From Corynebacterium tuberculostearicum (GTDB lineage: Bacteria > Actinomycetota > Actinomycetes > Mycobacteriales > Mycobacteriaceae), in contig NZ_CP073096.1 in NCBI RefSeq assembly GCF_030503735.1, positions 1,860,001-1,924,000 of the forward strand: 64,000 bases of DNA, in the 5' to 3' direction. The notes beneath the pieces were generated by a model. The model ran no database searches. It saw nothing but the letters and a program-made list of their open reading frames with translations, and was not told the origin of the DNA. This document shows positions 54,300 to 64,000 of the stretch, piece after piece (position 1 is the stretch's first letter; each line of letters starts with the position of its first letter). The position numbers and the translations under genes are program-made.

Positions 54300-55480
54300 T
54301 AGCCCGGCAGGCGAACCGGCATCAGCAGGTAGGTGAAGTTGGTCTCCGGCGTGGGGAAGTTGCCATCTTCATCGGCCTCAGGCAGCTCTTCCGGTTCTGG
54401 GATCATGATTGCGGGGCGAGAAGGCTCCGTAAAGCCGAAGACCACGCGATCGGTGTTAATGACGGCCAAACCATCTTTGAGGTAGCCCGGATTGAAGGCG
54501 ATGAGGAATTCATCGCGACCATGGAATGCGCACGGTAAGGTCTCGGTCGCATTACCGGCATCCGCACCGGCGGACAAGGTTACCTGACCATCGGCGAATT
54601 CCATGCGAATCTGCGCATTACGGTCCGTCAGCAACGAGACGCGACGGATTGCCTCCTGCAGTGGCGCTACCTCAATGGAAGCAATATTGGTGTGGGTCTT
54701 CGGCAGCAGCGGCTGCACATTGGGAAAGTCCGCATCCAACATGCGCGTGGTGGTTTCGCGATTATCCGCGTGCAGACCAAAGAGGCCATCGGCTCCAATA
54801 CTGTCATCGGTGCCAACGGCGATCTCCACTGGAATGTTCAAATGCGGATCCAAGGAACGGCCGGTCTCCTGCAAAGTTTTCGCCGGGACCAAAAGCTTGG
54901 CTTTCACATCAGGGGACTTCGGCTCCCACTCCAAGGTGCGCATGGCCAGGCGGAAACGGTCGGTTGCCGTCATTTCGATGTCCTTGCCATGAATATCCAT
55001 ATGCACACCGGTGAGCATGGGCAGGGTGTCATCTTTGCCAGCTGCAGCAGCAACCTGGTGAATAGCTTCGACGAAAAGCTGGGGCTGAATCGTGCCGGTA
55101 ACCTCAGGCAGAACCGGAAGCTGGGGGTAATCATCCAGCGGAATCAGCGGCAACTCAAAGCGTGAGGAACCACACGTTACCAGTGCCTTGGAATCTACCT
55201 GGGAGATCTCCACTTCCTTATTAGGCAGGGACGCCACAATGTCAGAAAGGAGCTTGCCGGCAACGGCAATCTGTCCCGGCTCATCCACCATGCCGGCGAT
55301 CCGCACGCGAGTCGAGACCTCGTAGTCGAAGCCGGTGAACTCAAGACCATTGTCATCCGCGGTGATCAGCATCGCGCGCAGCACGGGCTGGGTGACCTTG
55401 GAAGGCAGGCTGCGAGCAACCCACGCTACGGCGTTGGCAAGGTCATCTTTGGCAACGCGAAATGACACGGCTTCATCCAT
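54299..55480 (-). CDS. dnaN: DNA polymerase III sliding clamp subunit beta
   Basis: A 393-residue clamp with three homologous domains. Recognisable segments: [25 protein letters not shown], and a C-terminal PVRLPG closing the hydrophobic binding pocket. The ATG has AGAGGAGC upstream. The 720-base gap above it holds oriC features and the dnaA terminator. It keeps the polymerase on DNA. Confidence 0.97.
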   Translation of the reverse strand: MDEAVSFRVAKDDLANAVAWVARSLPSKVTQPVLRAMLITADDNGLEFTGFDYEVSTRVRIAGMVDEPGQIAVAGKLLSDIVASLPNKEVEISQVDSKALVTCGSSRFELPLIPLDDYPQLPVLPEVTGTIQPQLFVEAIHQVAAAAGKDDTLPMLTGVHMDIHGKDIEMTATDRFRLAMRTLEWEPKSPDVKAKLLVPAKTLQETGRSLDPHLNIPVEIAVGTDDSIGADGLFGLHADNRETTTRMLDADFPNVQPLLPKTHTNIASIEVAPLQEAIRRVSLLTDRNAQIRMEFADGQVTLSAGADAGNATETLPCAFHGRDEFLIAFNPGYLKDGLAVINTDRVVFGFTEPSRPAIMIPEPEELPEADEDGNFPTPETNFTYLLMPVRLPG

Positions 55481-56152
55481 GGTGCGAAGAGCTCCTCTAT
55501 AGCGGCTAGCAATGTGTAACTTTCAAAAGCTGGCTTCCAACTTACCGCATTGGGCGCAGTGCGCCACAAAATGTAATTCCATCTTTGCTCGGTCGATCCG
55601 TGCCTAGCGGGAGGCGGGCTGGACTGAATTCCACACAACCTTTTTCTTCTATACAGATCAGAGAAATAATTTAGTAATAGTAATAAGCGCTGTGGGATCT
55701 GTGGGTAACTAGGTAAATGACAAGTTCACGGCCCAGATCCGGGGTGTGCCAAATCTTGTGATCTTGCTGTGATCAAGTGGGACGAAGTGTGGACAACTAT
55801 CGGGGTCGCCGTTTTATCCACAGGTTTTGTCATTTGATCACCGATCTACACACATCTCTGATCACAGGGTGGTTCTTCCTGCATAGGGCCTGTGGAATTT
55901 GAACATGTGAGTAAGATCTATGAATTACAAAGATGAAATTACACAAGTGTGAATAACGTTGTGGATAACTTTTTGCCCAGTTAAATGGTTATTTTCCGAA
56001 GTTCTTTCGGTCCTTTTGTGAAATTACAAGAGATTGCGAGCCCTTTAGGGTGGCGGTGCGTTGGTTTCTTAGACAGTGTCAGTACCTAAGTTCGAGTTAT
56101 GCAGTTCTGTCGTTCCAGGCCGGATAAGAGAAGCCCCAAAAGGCAAAGCAAA
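55481..56152. other. oriC: oriC region, dnaA-dnaN intergenic part
   Basis: 672 gene-free bases with the DnaA boxes TTATCCACA (55814-55822) and, in inverse, TGTGGATAA (55960-55968). Near-consensus boxes lie at 55700-55708, 55788-55796 and 55948-55956. An AT-rich stretch at 55641-55686 is a good candidate unwinding element. Position between dnaA and dnaN matches mycobacterial oriC. Confidence 0.75.
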
Positions 56153-56181
56153 AGCGCCCTCCTTTATATAAGGAAGGCGCT
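56153..56181 (-). terminator. Terminator of dnaA
   Basis: AGCGCCCTCCTT pairs with AAGGAAGGCGCT around TATAT; on the minus strand it is followed by TTTGCTTT. Confidence 0.8.
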
Positions 56182-56200
56182 GAAACAATTTGTGCGAGGA

Positions 56201-57835
56201 TTAGGCGCGTCCGCGGTTTTTGATGCGCTGGGTTAGTGCCTGGATCTCGTCATAGGTATTGCGCTTTTCAGTCATCTCCTTACGAATCTTGCGATCCGCA
56301 TAAATAACGGTGGTGTGGTCCTTACCGCCGAACTGTTCGCCGATCTTAGGAAGGGATAGCTCGGTAAGCTCGCGGCACAGATACATAGCCAGCTGACGAG
56401 CATGCGCCACCGCACGCTTCTTTCCGGCACCGCGCAGAGTTTCTACATCAATATCGAAAAATTCTGCCGTGACCTCCATGATCGAGGTAGCGGTGATTTG
56501 CCGATCAGCGGAATCCGGGGCCAAATCACGCAATGCGATTTCCGCCATCTCCACGTTGATTGGTTCATTAACCAAAGAAGAATAGGCCGAAACACGGATG
56601 AGCGCGCCTTCGAGCTCGCGAATAGAAGATTCAAAGCGCGAGGCAATGAGCTCCAGCACGGAGCGGTCTACTTCGGTGCCATCATTGGCTGCCTTTTTCA
56701 TCAAAATCGCGATGCGCGTTTCTAGATCTGGCGGCTGAATATCGGTAATAAGACCGCCTTCAAAGCGGGTGCGGAGGCGATCCTCCAATGTCGTCAGTTG
56801 CTTCGGCGGGCGGTCTGAAGACAAAATGATCTGCTTATTGGCTTGGTGCAGCGCATTGAAAGTATGGAAGAACTCTTCCTGGGTCGATTCCTTGCCTTCC
56901 AAGAACTGGATATCATCGACCATCAAAATGTCGAGATTACGGTAGCGCCGCTTGAATGATTCCTGGCGGTCATCCCGCAGCGAATTAATATAGTCATTCG
57001 TAAATTCTTCCGAAGACACGTATTTCACGCGCAGGCCCGGGTGCAGCACTTGGGCATAATTGCCCGCAGCGTGCAAAAGGTGCGTTTTGCCTAGACCAGA
57101 ACCGCCCCAGATAAATAGGGGGTTATAGGCACGGGCGGGGTTTTCGGCCACGGCTACGGCGGCACCATTGGCAAAACGATTCGAAGAGCCGATTACGAAG
57201 CTATCGAAGGTATGCTTTGGATTCAGCGAAGTCTCGCGGTTGGGATCGTGTGCTGGGGCTTCGCGTGGGATGCGCGCAGCGTTGGTAGCCGTACCAGAGA
57301 AATTGCCAGCGGATTCTGCCTGCTGTTGGTTATAGTGCTGGGCTAGCTCATCCAGGCTGGCTGGAGCGTGGCTGGACTGCCAATTGTTCTGGGTGGGTGC
57401 CTGTTGTGCAGCGGTATCGGTCTGTTGTGGGCGTGGAATGTAAGTCTGGGGGGATTCCGCGTTCTGCGGAGGCTGCGTTTGGGGAGCCTGCTGCTGAGGA
57501 GGAGCTGCCTGGGGAGAGGGCTCTGTGGCCGGTGGTTGCGGTTCTTGCGGTGTAGCAAGAGTGACCGCGAAGGAGCAGGGACGCCCGAGGTGGCGGGTTA
57601 ATGCCTTAGCGATGTGCTCGCCTAGTTCATTTTCGACCACATTTTTGGCATCCAAGTTCTCAGCGGCGACAAGGGTATACCCGTCGACCATCATGATGGG
57701 ACGAACCAGCTGGAGGTAGAGGCGTTGTGAATGCGAAAAACTGGGGACCTCGGAATTGGGTTGCTCGGATTGTGCGAGCAGGTCATCAACGACCGCGCGC
57801 CAAACGGCATGCAGGTTCGCTTGTGGGTCAGTCAC
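56201..57835 (-). CDS. dnaA: Chromosomal replication initiator DnaA
   Basis: A 544-residue AAA+ initiator. Domain I is residues 1-90, a Pro/Gln-rich domain II about 105-200. The AAA+ core has Walker [12 protein letters not shown], Walker [11 protein letters not shown] and sensor I LSSDRPP. The C-terminal DNA-binding helix-turn-helix carries the signature [16 protein letters not shown]. It binds the TTATCCACA boxes on both sides of its own gene. Complete length for Corynebacterium. Confidence 0.98.
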   Translation of the reverse strand: MTDPQANLHAVWRAVVDDLLAQSEQPNSEVPSFSHSQRLYLQLVRPIMMVDGYTLVAAENLDAKNVVENELGEHIAKALTRHLGRPCSFAVTLATPQEPQPPATEPSPQAAPPQQQAPQTQPPQNAESPQTYIPRPQQTDTAAQQAPTQNNWQSSHAPASLDELAQHYNQQQAESAGNFSGTATNAARIPREAPAHDPNRETSLNPKHTFDSFVIGSSNRFANGAAVAVAENPARAYNPLFIWGGSGLGKTHLLHAAGNYAQVLHPGLRVKYVSSEEFTNDYINSLRDDRQESFKRRYRNLDILMVDDIQFLEGKESTQEEFFHTFNALHQANKQIILSSDRPPKQLTTLEDRLRTRFEGGLITDIQPPDLETRIAILMKKAANDGTEVDRSVLELIASRFESSIRELEGALIRVSAYSSLVNEPINVEMAEIALRDLAPDSADRQITATSIMEVTAEFFDIDVETLRGAGKKRAVAHARQLAMYLCRELTELSLPKIGEQFGGKDHTTVIYADRKIRKEMTEKRNTYDEIQALTQRIKNRGRA

Positions 57836-58440
57836 AACAGGCTACCTTTGTGGAATTTAGTCGGGGACGGATGGACATGGAATTATAATTTTCACCGCGG
57901 ATTCCACTGTGGTTTTCACATCGGTTTTTATCGAGTCACCTCGATCTCCACAGAGTTATCCACAGGTGTGGATGAAATAGTTATTCACAGCTTAGTTCAT
58001 GGCTGTGGATAACTCTTCATTGGCCGGTTTATGGCTCTAAGCTGCGGAAACTACAAAAGTCTCAAGTGCTGATTTAGAGTTATCCACATGCCTGGCTTGG
58101 CTGTGGAATTTGATTCTTCTGTTGTACCGCCGAAATGGCGGGTGTGTCTAGCGAGAAAAATTCACCACCCGGGCGCCGGTTCGGGCGGGTCCTCCGGCGC
58201 GGTGGATTAGGCGCAGTAAGAGCCCGGAATCTGGCCGCCTAGCTGCAGGAAAAAACATTTATGTAATTTCGGGTGTACCCGGGTGTCGATTTGTTTCCAG
58301 CGGCAGAAATCACGTAGTCTGGCATGGTCTATTGCAACAAAGAGTTGCGCGTGAAAGTGACCGCGTCACCTCGTACTGGCTGGGCCCATTGGCTCGCTGT
58401 GCACCGGAGAGACTGTGACGCGTCAGGTTCATGGAATCTA
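57836..58440. other. dnaA upstream region with DnaA boxes (oriC-adjacent)
   Basis: A gene-free stretch of about 600 bases between the divergent dnaA and rpmH. DnaA boxes at 57956-57964 and 58080-58088, TTATTCACA at 57981-57989, and an inverse box at 58004-58012. They likely mediate dnaA autoregulation and may add to origin function. Promoters for dnaA and rpmH lie here. Confidence 0.7.
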
Positions 58441-58508
58441 TTCATCAGTAGGTGCGCCGCTGCCCAGCAGCGGCGGTGTGCCTACGCACAACTTCAAGGA
58501 GAATTAAC

Positions 58509-58652
58509 GTGGCAAAGGGTAAGCGCACGTTCCAGCCGAACAACCGTCGTCGTGCTCGTAAGCACGGCTTCCGCACCCGCATGAGCACCCGTGCAGGTCG
58601 CGCAATCGTTGCAGCTCGTCGCAAGAAGGGCCGCGCAAAGCTGACTGCATAA
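58509..58652 (+). CDS. rpmH: 50S ribosomal protein L34
   Basis: A 47-residue, very basic protein: [21 protein letters not shown] and the end [15 protein letters not shown] start with AAGGAG 8 bases upstream. It binds 23S rRNA. First gene of the rpmH-rnpA-yidD-yidC-rsmG run, divergent from dnaA. Confidence 0.98.
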   Translation: MAKGKRTFQPNNRRRARKHGFRTRMSTRAGRAIVAARRKKGRAKLTA

Positions 58653-58655
58653 GTT

Positions 58656-59018
58656 ATGCTTCCAGCCCAGCATAAGCTCACGTCGCCGGTGCAATTTCGG
58701 CGCACGATGAAGGGCAGCCGCCGGGCGGGCACTCGTACGGTCGTCGTGCATGCGCGCGATAACGCAGGTACGGACAAGGCAGCCGGTATCGCGGCCTCTG
58801 GGCCGCGATTCGGGCTGATTGTTTCCAAAGCCGTCGGGAATGCAGTGGTTCGCCACCGCACCTCCCGGCGGCTTCGGCATGTGTGCATGACATTTGTCCC
58901 TAAGCTGCCTGCCAGCGTGGACGTCGTCATCCGTGCCCTTCCCGCCAGCGCTACTGCCAGCAGTGAGCAACTAGAAAAAGATCTTGCCAAAGCGCTGCGC
59001 AAACAATGGGATATCTAA
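58656..59018 (+). CDS. rnpA: Ribonuclease P protein component
   Basis: A 120-residue basic subunit assisting RNase P RNA in tRNA 5' processing. The RNR motif appears as [13 protein letters not shown], and the start [18 protein letters not shown] is standard. It follows rpmH by 3 bases and overlaps yidD by 13 bases. Confidence 0.95.
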   Translation: MLPAQHKLTSPVQFRRTMKGSRRAGTRTVVVHARDNAGTDKAAGIAASGPRFGLIVSKAVGNAVVRHRTSRRLRHVCMTFVPKLPASVDVVIRALPASATASSEQLEKDLAKALRKQWDI

Positions 59019-59281
59019 ATTCCCGCGGGGAGGAAATTCCACCGGCCAGAGGATTAGCCGAACCAATGGTAAAAGTGGTTCGTTTCTACCAAAAACATGT
59101 CTCTGGCCTTAAGATGGTATCGACCTGTCGGTTCGAACCGACATGCAGTGCTTATGCCCTTGAAGCATTATCCAAACACGGCGCATTTAAGGGTACGGCG
59201 ATGGCAATAGCTAGGGTCTGCAAATGTGGTCCCTGGCATCCGGGTGGGTTTGACCCAGTCCCGGATACCAACAACAACTGA
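59006..59281 (+). CDS. yidD: Membrane protein insertion efficiency factor YidD
   Basis: 91 residues. Hallmarks: [27 protein letters not shown], and [15 protein letters not shown], with the family's conserved cysteines. It helps YidC insert membrane proteins. Start at 59006 overlaps rnpA, as is usual. Followed by yidC after 13 bases. Confidence 0.94.
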   Translation: MGYLNSRGEEIPPARGLAEPMVKVVRFYQKHVSGLKMVSTCRFEPTCSAYALEALSKHGAFKGTAMAIARVCKCGPWHPGGFDPVPDTNNN

Positions 59282-59294
59282 GGATTAAACACTC

Positions 59295-60272
59295 GTGCTT
59301 AATTTCATTTACTGGCCAATCTCGGCCGTTTTATGGTTCTGGCACTGGCTGCTATCCCTCGTAATGGACCCATCCTGGGGCATTACGTGGATCCTGGCCA
59401 TTGTGCTGCTGACCTGGACGCTTAAGGCGCTAATGGTCAAGCCGACCATCAGCCAGATTCGCTCTTCGCGCAAAATGCAGGAAATCCAGCCTAAGGTGCA
59501 GGAAATTCGGGCGAAGTATGGCAACGACCAAACCAAGGCCGCGCAGGAAATGCAGAAGGTCTACAAGGAATCCGGAGTCCGTCCGGTGGCGGGTTGCCTA
59601 CCAGTCTTTGCGCAGATTCCGATGTTCGTTGGTTTGTTCCACGTGCTGCGCTCTTTCGACCGCACCGTCGCTGTGGCCGGTGGTATTGGCCACCCCAGTG
59701 GCGATCCGATGTCTATTGAAGAAAACGCCAATACCGCGAACTACATCTTCAAGCCGGATCTGGTTCAACAATTCCTAGATGCCAAGATCTTTGATGTACC
59801 ACTGGTGACCAATCTGCGTTTGAATTCGCCGATTGTAGAAGGCGTGACCACTAGCCAGGCGGCAGTAATCATCGTTCCGATGATTGCCATCATTGCAGTC
59901 ATGACCCACTTCAATGCCCGCATGAGCTTGAACCGTCAAGAAAAGCGTCGTGCTGCTGGCAAAACCCAAGCTCCGCAGGGCCAGAATGCGGAAATGATGC
60001 AACAGCAAATGGCCATGATGTCCAAGATGATGCTGTGGGTCATGCCGGCCATGCTGATTTTCTCCGGCTTCATCTGGCCAATTGGTCTGCTGTTTTACAT
60101 GATGGCCAATACCGTTTGGACCTTCTTCCAAACCCGCATTGTCTATGCCAAGATGGACCGCGAGGAAGAAGAGGAGGAAGCCGCTAAGGCTGAGGCCAAG
60201 CGCACCTCCGCTCCTAAGCCGGGTGCCCGTAAGAAGGACAACCGCACAAAGAAACAGCGCAAAAACAAATAA
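59295..60272 (+). CDS. yidC: Membrane protein insertase YidC
   Basis: A 325-residue insertase of the Oxa1 superfamily. Five membrane segments (about 8-28, 32-54, 100-120, 190-212, 238-270), the conserved [16 protein letters not shown] element with the hydrophilic-groove Arg nearby, and a Lys-rich C-terminal tail that contacts ribosomes. GTG start. Confidence 0.95.
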   Translation: MLNFIYWPISAVLWFWHWLLSLVMDPSWGITWILAIVLLTWTLKALMVKPTISQIRSSRKMQEIQPKVQEIRAKYGNDQTKAAQEMQKVYKESGVRPVAGCLPVFAQIPMFVGLFHVLRSFDRTVAVAGGIGHPSGDPMSIEENANTANYIFKPDLVQQFLDAKIFDVPLVTNLRLNSPIVEGVTTSQAAVIIVPMIAIIAVMTHFNARMSLNRQEKRRAAGKTQAPQGQNAEMMQQQMAMMSKMMLWVMPAMLIFSGFIWPIGLLFYMMANTVWTFFQTRIVYAKMDREEEEEEAAKAEAKRTSAPKPGARKKDNRTKKQRKNK

Positions 60273-60292
60273 ACACGGAGGAGAACCCCATC

Positions 60293-60901
60293 GTGTCCGA
60301 GATGGACCCGTCAGTAGTATTCGGCTCCCGCTTGCCCCTCGCGCAGGCTTACCATGATTCGCTCGCTACGGACGGGTCCATTCGTGGTTTTATAGGCCCC
60401 CGCGAGGTGCCACGCTTGTGGGATAGGCACATTATTAATTGCGCCGTCGTCAAGCAGGCTATCCCAGAAGATGCCACGGTTATCGACGTCGGCTCGGGTG
60501 CTGGGTTGCCCGGTATTCCGCTGGCCATTGCGCGCCCGGACCTGCAAATCACGCTGATTGAGCCGTTGCTCAAGCGCTATAACTACCTCAACGAGGTCGT
60601 TGAGGAGCTTGGCCTAGGCAGTGTCACGGTACTGCGTGGCCGTGCCGAGGAAGGACCGATCAAGAAAGCCGTGGCGGGCGCGGACGTGGTTACTTCTCGG
60701 GCCGTGGCACCGCTGGGCAAGCTGGCCAAATGGTCCCTGCCGCTTGTTCGTAAAGGTGGCGAGATGATCGCGCTGAAGGGCTCCTCGGTACATGAGGAAT
60801 TGGAGCGGGATGCCGCCGACATTAAGAAGGCCGGCGGAGGAAAGGCCGAGGTCAGCACCATCGAGGGAACCACGATCATTCGTGTCCCGCGCGTGAACTA
60901 A
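60293..60901 (+). CDS. rsmG: 16S rRNA (guanine-N7) methyltransferase RsmG
   Basis: 202 residues methylating G527 of 16S rRNA. SAM motif [16 protein letters not shown], acidic IEPLLKR, and [16 protein letters not shown] start after GGAGGAG. It sits between yidC and parA as in most Actinobacteria. Loss is known to give low-level streptomycin resistance; here it is intact. Confidence 0.94.
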   Translation: MSEMDPSVVFGSRLPLAQAYHDSLATDGSIRGFIGPREVPRLWDRHIINCAVVKQAIPEDATVIDVGSGAGLPGIPLAIARPDLQITLIEPLLKRYNYLNEVVEELGLGSVTVLRGRAEEGPIKKAVAGADVVTSRAVAPLGKLAKWSLPLVRKGGEMIALKGSSVHEELERDAADIKKAGGGKAEVSTIEGTTIIRVPRVN

Positions 60902-60911
60902 AGTAGACGGC

Positions 60912-61760
60912 ATGACTAATCCGCGCCTTATCACCATTGCTAACCAGAAAGGCGGCGTAGGTAAAACCACCTCCGCCGCTAACTTGGCCGCAGCGCTAGC
61001 TACAGAGGGCAAGAAAGTGCTGGTGATCGACCTCGACCCGCAGGGAAACGCCTCCACGGCCATGGGCGCGGAACATAACTCCGGCACCGATTCCAGCTAT
61101 GAGGTCCTCCTAGGTGACTGCAATGCGGAAAAGGCTATGCAGCCTTCTTCCCACAATGAGAATCTCTTTTGCATCCCCGCCACCATCGACTTGGCTGGCG
61201 CGGAGATTGAAATGGTGTCTCTGGTACGCCGCGAATTTCGGCTCTATGACGCCCTACATAACGGCTTCCTGGAAGAGCATGGCTTCGAATATGTCTTCAT
61301 TGACTGCCCGCCATCGCTTGGCCTGCTTACCATCAATGCGATGACGTGCGCTGAAGAGGTCATCATCCCGATTCAATGTGAGTACTACGCCCTAGAGGGC
61401 GTGGGCCAGCTTTTGGGTAATATCTCCATGATTCGTGAACACCTCAACGAGGACTTACACATTTCCGCCGTGCTGCTTACTATGTATGATGCTCGCACCC
61501 GTCTGGCGGAAGATGTGGCTGATAACGTTCGCGAGCAGTTCGGTGCCGTGGTGCTGGGCAATGTTATCCCGCGCTCTGTGCGTGTTTCCGAGGCGCCGGG
61601 GTACGGTACTACGGTTATTGATTACGCGCCCTCATCTACTGGTGCGCGGGCCTACCTTGCGGCGGCTCGCGAGCTCAACCGGCGCGGCGATTATCGCCCG
61701 CATCCGACAACCGGTGCGATTGGCGTAAGCCCAGAGATTTACGCGGAATTGGAAGGATAG
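60912..61760 (+). CDS. parA: Chromosome partitioning ATPase ParA
   Basis: A 282-residue deviant-Walker ATPase: NQKGGVGKTTSAANLA, IDLDPQGNAST and FIDCPPSLG. With ParB it moves newly replicated origins towards the poles, which also hold DivIVA in corynebacteria. It starts 10 bases after rsmG and is followed by parB after 6 bases. Confidence 0.96.
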   Translation: MTNPRLITIANQKGGVGKTTSAANLAAALATEGKKVLVIDLDPQGNASTAMGAEHNSGTDSSYEVLLGDCNAEKAMQPSSHNENLFCIPATIDLAGAEIEMVSLVRREFRLYDALHNGFLEEHGFEYVFIDCPPSLGLLTINAMTCAEEVIIPIQCEYYALEGVGQLLGNISMIREHLNEDLHISAVLLTMYDARTRLAEDVADNVREQFGAVVLGNVIPRSVRVSEAPGYGTTVIDYAPSSTGARAYLAAARELNRRGDYRPHPTTGAIGVSPEIYAELEG

Positions 61761-61766
61761 GAACTC

Positions 61767-62807
61767 ATGGCAGAACAGAAGCAAGGCGGCCTTGGCAAAG
61801 GCCTAGCCGCACTCATCCCGTCCGGTCCTGATGCACCTACCCGCAAGCCGCGCCTGGGCGATTCCGCTGCGGATATCATCTTGGGCAATTCCACCCCGCA
61901 GCCGGGCCGTAAGGGTGGCGAGGGCAAGCGCGTTAAAGGTGCCCCGACCATTCAACAGGATTCGGGTTCTAAGTCTTCCAAGAAGCGCCAGGCCACTCCG
62001 GCCCCCATCGGCGCGACCTATCGCGAGATTTCTATTGGGGATATTATCCCCAACCCCAAACAGCCACGCACCGTCTTCGATGAAGATGAGCTTGCCGAGC
62101 TCGTACACTCCATTCGCGAGTTCGGCCTTTTGCAGCCTGTTGTTGTGCGTCCTTCCGAAGAAGGCGGCTTTGAGCTCATTATGGGTGAGCGCCGTTGGCG
62201 CGCCTCTTCCAAGGCAGGCCTAGCTACTATTCCAGCCATCGTGCGCGATACCAAAGATGACAACCTGCTGCGCGATGCCCTGCTGGAAAATATCCACCGC
62301 GTGCAGCTCAACCCCTTGGAAGAGGCGCATGCTTACCAGCAGCTGCTGGAAGAATTCGGCGTTACACAAAACGAGCTGGCGGACCGCATTGGCCGTTCGC
62401 GCCCGCAAGTAACCAATATGCTGCGCCTGCTCAAGCTGCCAGTAGAGGTACAAAAGCGCGTTGCCGCCGGGACCTTATCTGCCGGCCATGCCCGCGCGCT
62501 TTTGTCCTTGGAGGACACCGAGGCTATGGAGTACATTGCCAACCGCATTATCGCGGAGGGCCTTTCCGTGCGCGCTACTGAGGAGGCCGTGACCCTCTAT
62601 AAGCGTGACGGCAAACCGGCTGAATCTAGGAAGAAGCAGCCAGCGCCGCAGCCGCAGTACTTCACCGATTCCGCCGAGCGGCTGTCCGATCGCTTCGATA
62701 CCAAGGTCACCGTGACAATGGGCAAGCGCAAAGGAAAGATGGTCGTGGAATTTGGCGACCAAGAAGATTTCGAGCGCATCATGTCGCTTATTGAGGGCCA
62801 GCAGTAG
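61767..62807 (+). CDS. parB: Chromosome partitioning protein ParB
   Basis: A 346-residue CTPase clamp. N-terminal basic tail, the ParB/Srx domain with [12 protein letters not shown] (CTP-binding region), the helix-turn-helix [21 protein letters not shown], and a C-terminal dimer domain. It loads at parS and spreads. I noticed no perfect parS (TGTTTCACGTGAAACA) in this window. Confidence 0.96.
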   Translation: MAEQKQGGLGKGLAALIPSGPDAPTRKPRLGDSAADIILGNSTPQPGRKGGEGKRVKGAPTIQQDSGSKSSKKRQATPAPIGATYREISIGDIIPNPKQPRTVFDEDELAELVHSIREFGLLQPVVVRPSEEGGFELIMGERRWRASSKAGLATIPAIVRDTKDDNLLRDALLENIHRVQLNPLEEAHAYQQLLEEFGVTQNELADRIGRSRPQVTNMLRLLKLPVEVQKRVAAGTLSAGHARALLSLEDTEAMEYIANRIIAEGLSVRATEEAVTLYKRDGKPAESRKKQPAPQPQYFTDSAERLSDRFDTKVTVTMGKRKGKMVVEFGDQEDFERIMSLIEGQQ

Positions 62808-62816
62808 TCCGAGGCG

Positions 62817-63395
62817 ATGATCCTCGAGCCGGTGATCGAAGGCACGCGCATCCACCGCCAGGCTGCGCGTAGTACCTTTTGGGAGCTTGAGGCTGCGGTC
62901 AGCGATCCCGTTTTTGAAAAGGAAGCATGGCTGGCTACTACCCTGCTGTCTTTTGGGCAGTGCGGCTTTACCGTGGGCGAGGACGCCACCATTTTGTTTT
63001 GCTCCCGCGAGGATGCCGCCGGCACCGCCAAACTTCCCACCGCACCCATTTCTGAGGATGCGGAGGTTATTACCTCGCTCTTCGTCAAGGCGCATTTAGC
63101 GGGGCGTGGCATTGAGGCAGTGCTTGTCGACGCCGCCATTATGCACCTAACTAACCGCGGCAGCTGCGCAGTAGAGGCTTTTGGCTATTACGGTGACCCC
63201 GTCACTGCGGCAGAATTTTTGGGCCATAAGCCAGCCTATATCGGGCTAATGGCTTATGACACCCTGCGCTCAGCGGGCTTCGAGGTGGCCGCCGATCACC
63301 CAGTACTCCCCCGTCTGCGCTTGGAGCTTCCACCGGAGCACGATGTGCTCAGTGCGGCGGCTGTTGAAGATTTGCTTTCTCGCGCTTTGGCTTAG
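62817..63395 (+). CDS. GNAT-like acetyltransferase between parB and cwlM
   Basis: 192 residues. The middle part (LFVKAHLAGRGIEAVLVDAAI) resembles the acetyl-CoA-binding segment of GNAT enzymes, though the pyrophosphate loop Q-x-x-G-x-G/A is only partly kept. A GNAT gene in this position is conserved in mycobacteria and corynebacteria. Substrate unknown. Convergent with cwlM. Confidence 0.75.
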   Translation: MILEPVIEGTRIHRQAARSTFWELEAAVSDPVFEKEAWLATTLLSFGQCGFTVGEDATILFCSREDAAGTAKLPTAPISEDAEVITSLFVKAHLAGRGIEAVLVDAAIMHLTNRGSCAVEAFGYYGDPVTAAEFLGHKPAYIGLMAYDTLRSAGFEVAADHPVLPRLRLELPPEHDVLSAAAVEDLLSRALA

Positions 63396-63405
63396 GTGAC
63401 TAGGT

Positions 63406-64000
63406 CTAGGCCTGCTCGGCTTGCAGAAGCTCGGAGAACTTATATGCGCCTGTCACGGCGGTGTCCTGCTCCATGAGGTACATGCGCTTTACTGCAATGA
63501 CGATGGCTTCGGCAATGTCATCGCGGCGGGACGGATTGGTGAGAATCTTTACGTCTTCTGGGTTGGTCAGATATCCCAGCACGATCTGGATGACCGGCAT
63601 CTGGGTCAGGCGCAGCAGATCCCAGGTGCGGCCGTGGTTGCCGCAGTCTAGCAGCTCGGTGCGGGCGACGATTTCGCGCTGGATGAACCCGGAGAGGGTC
63701 TCACCAATGAGCGAGGAATTGCCCAACTCAGAACCAAAGTAGAAGGTGGCAACACCATTGGCCTTCTCATTGGGGTAAGAATCGCAGGCCAAAGAAATCA
63801 CAATGTCCGCATCGAAGGCATTCGCCAGTTCGGCGCGCGACTTTACATCAGCATCGGAGGTGCGGGGCCGGGAGATGATGGTCTCCATTCCCGCTGCAAT
63901 CATGCGCCCTTCGATTCGCTGGGTAAGATCCCACAGGATTTCTTGCTCTGAAATATCGCCGAAGCGACCCTTGACCAGCTGTCCAGCTTCGCCGCCGCTT
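63406..64000 (-). CDS. cwlM: CwlM, N-acetylmuramoyl-L-alanine amidase-like regulator (5' end cut)
   Basis: The C-terminal 197 codons are present; the frame is open to the window end. It is an Amidase_3 domain: ELANAFDADIVISLACDSYP (with Ser/Ala around the usual HxN metal site), IVARTELLDCGNHGRTWDLL and IQIVLGYLTNPEDVKIL. The usual second metal His (ISIHAN type) is replaced by ISLACDS, as in catalytically dead CwlM. In mycobacteria CwlM is phosphorylated by PknB and activates MurA. The gene order parB-GNAT-cwlM supports the call. Confidence 0.85.
   Translation of the reverse strand, partial: SGGEAGQLVKGRFGDISEQEILWDLTQRIEGRMIAAGMETIISRPRTSDADVKSRAELANAFDADIVISLACDSYPNEKANGVATFYFGSELGNSSLIGETLSGFIQREIVARTELLDCGNHGRTWDLLRLTQMPVIQIVLGYLTNPEDVKILTNPSRRDDIAEAIVIAVKRMYLMEQDTAVTGAYKFSELLQAEQA

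Noticed and set aside
58445..59002. 185-residue minus-strand ORF opposite rpmH/rnpA
   Set aside because: Arg-rich antisense shadow of two certain genes.
60902..62830. parS site near parAB
   Set aside because: No TGTTTCACGTGAAACA or close variant was noticed by eye here or elsewhere in the window; a computed scan would settle it.

Overview
The window is chromosomal DNA of a Corynebacterium (phylum Actinomycetota). This follows from the gene order fhaA-fhaB-ppp-rodA-pbpA-pknA-pknB-crgA, the dnaA-dnaN-recF-dciA-gyrB block, the rpmH-rnpA-yidD-yidC-rsmG-parA-parB-cwlM block on the other side of dnaA, and a CopRS/CopO copper module of the kind known from C. glutamicum. I do not assign a species. 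The replication origin lies inside the window, around 55.5-58.4 kb.

Layout. (1) 1-5.1 kb is a copper module: the start of a His-rich copper ATPase, a small HMA copper chaperone, two CsoR-type palindromes, CopS/CopR, a CueP-like lipoprotein and a Tat-exported multicopper oxidase, with a perfect CopR tandem repeat between the two divergent halves. (2) 5.1-19.3 kb is an accessory region. It holds an exonuclease remnant, an IS256-family element that has split an unknown (possibly HEPN-type) gene in frame, a complete type I restriction-modification operon (hsdM-hsdS-hsdR) whose last cistron is a serine recombinase, remnants of other mobile DNA, a methyltransferase, a TetR/DoxX-like pair and an MFS fragment, and it ends at tRNA-Leu. 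(3) 19.6-28.8 kb is the conserved Ser/Thr kinase and cell-shape operon plus crgA. (4) 29-48.7 kb is mixed core: rhomboid protease, cyclophilin, a dead HAD gene, DedA, metF-metE, an IS30-family element, small unknown genes, a polysaccharide deacetylase, mpg, MarR, three tRNAs, gyrA and a degenerate Doc-like pair. (5) 48.7-64 kb is an MFS pump, gyrB-dciA-recF-dnaN, oriC with dnaA, and on the other replichore arm rpmH to cwlM (cut by the window end).

How it fits together. Copper sensing (CopRS outside, CsoR-type sites inside) drives export and oxidation of copper at the envelope. PknA/PknB, Ppp, FhaA/FhaB, RodA, PbpA, CrgA and CwlM together tune peptidoglycan synthesis at the growing poles and septum. 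DnaA, DnaN, RecF, DciA, gyrase and ParAB initiate replication, resolve topology and segregate origins. A second dense cluster of perfect DnaA boxes sits about 25 kb from oriC. The most notable accessory observations are the cleanly reconstructable IS256-split gene, the recombinase coupled to a type I RM operon, and the ~2.6-kb segment bounded by duplicated tRNA-Ala blocks.
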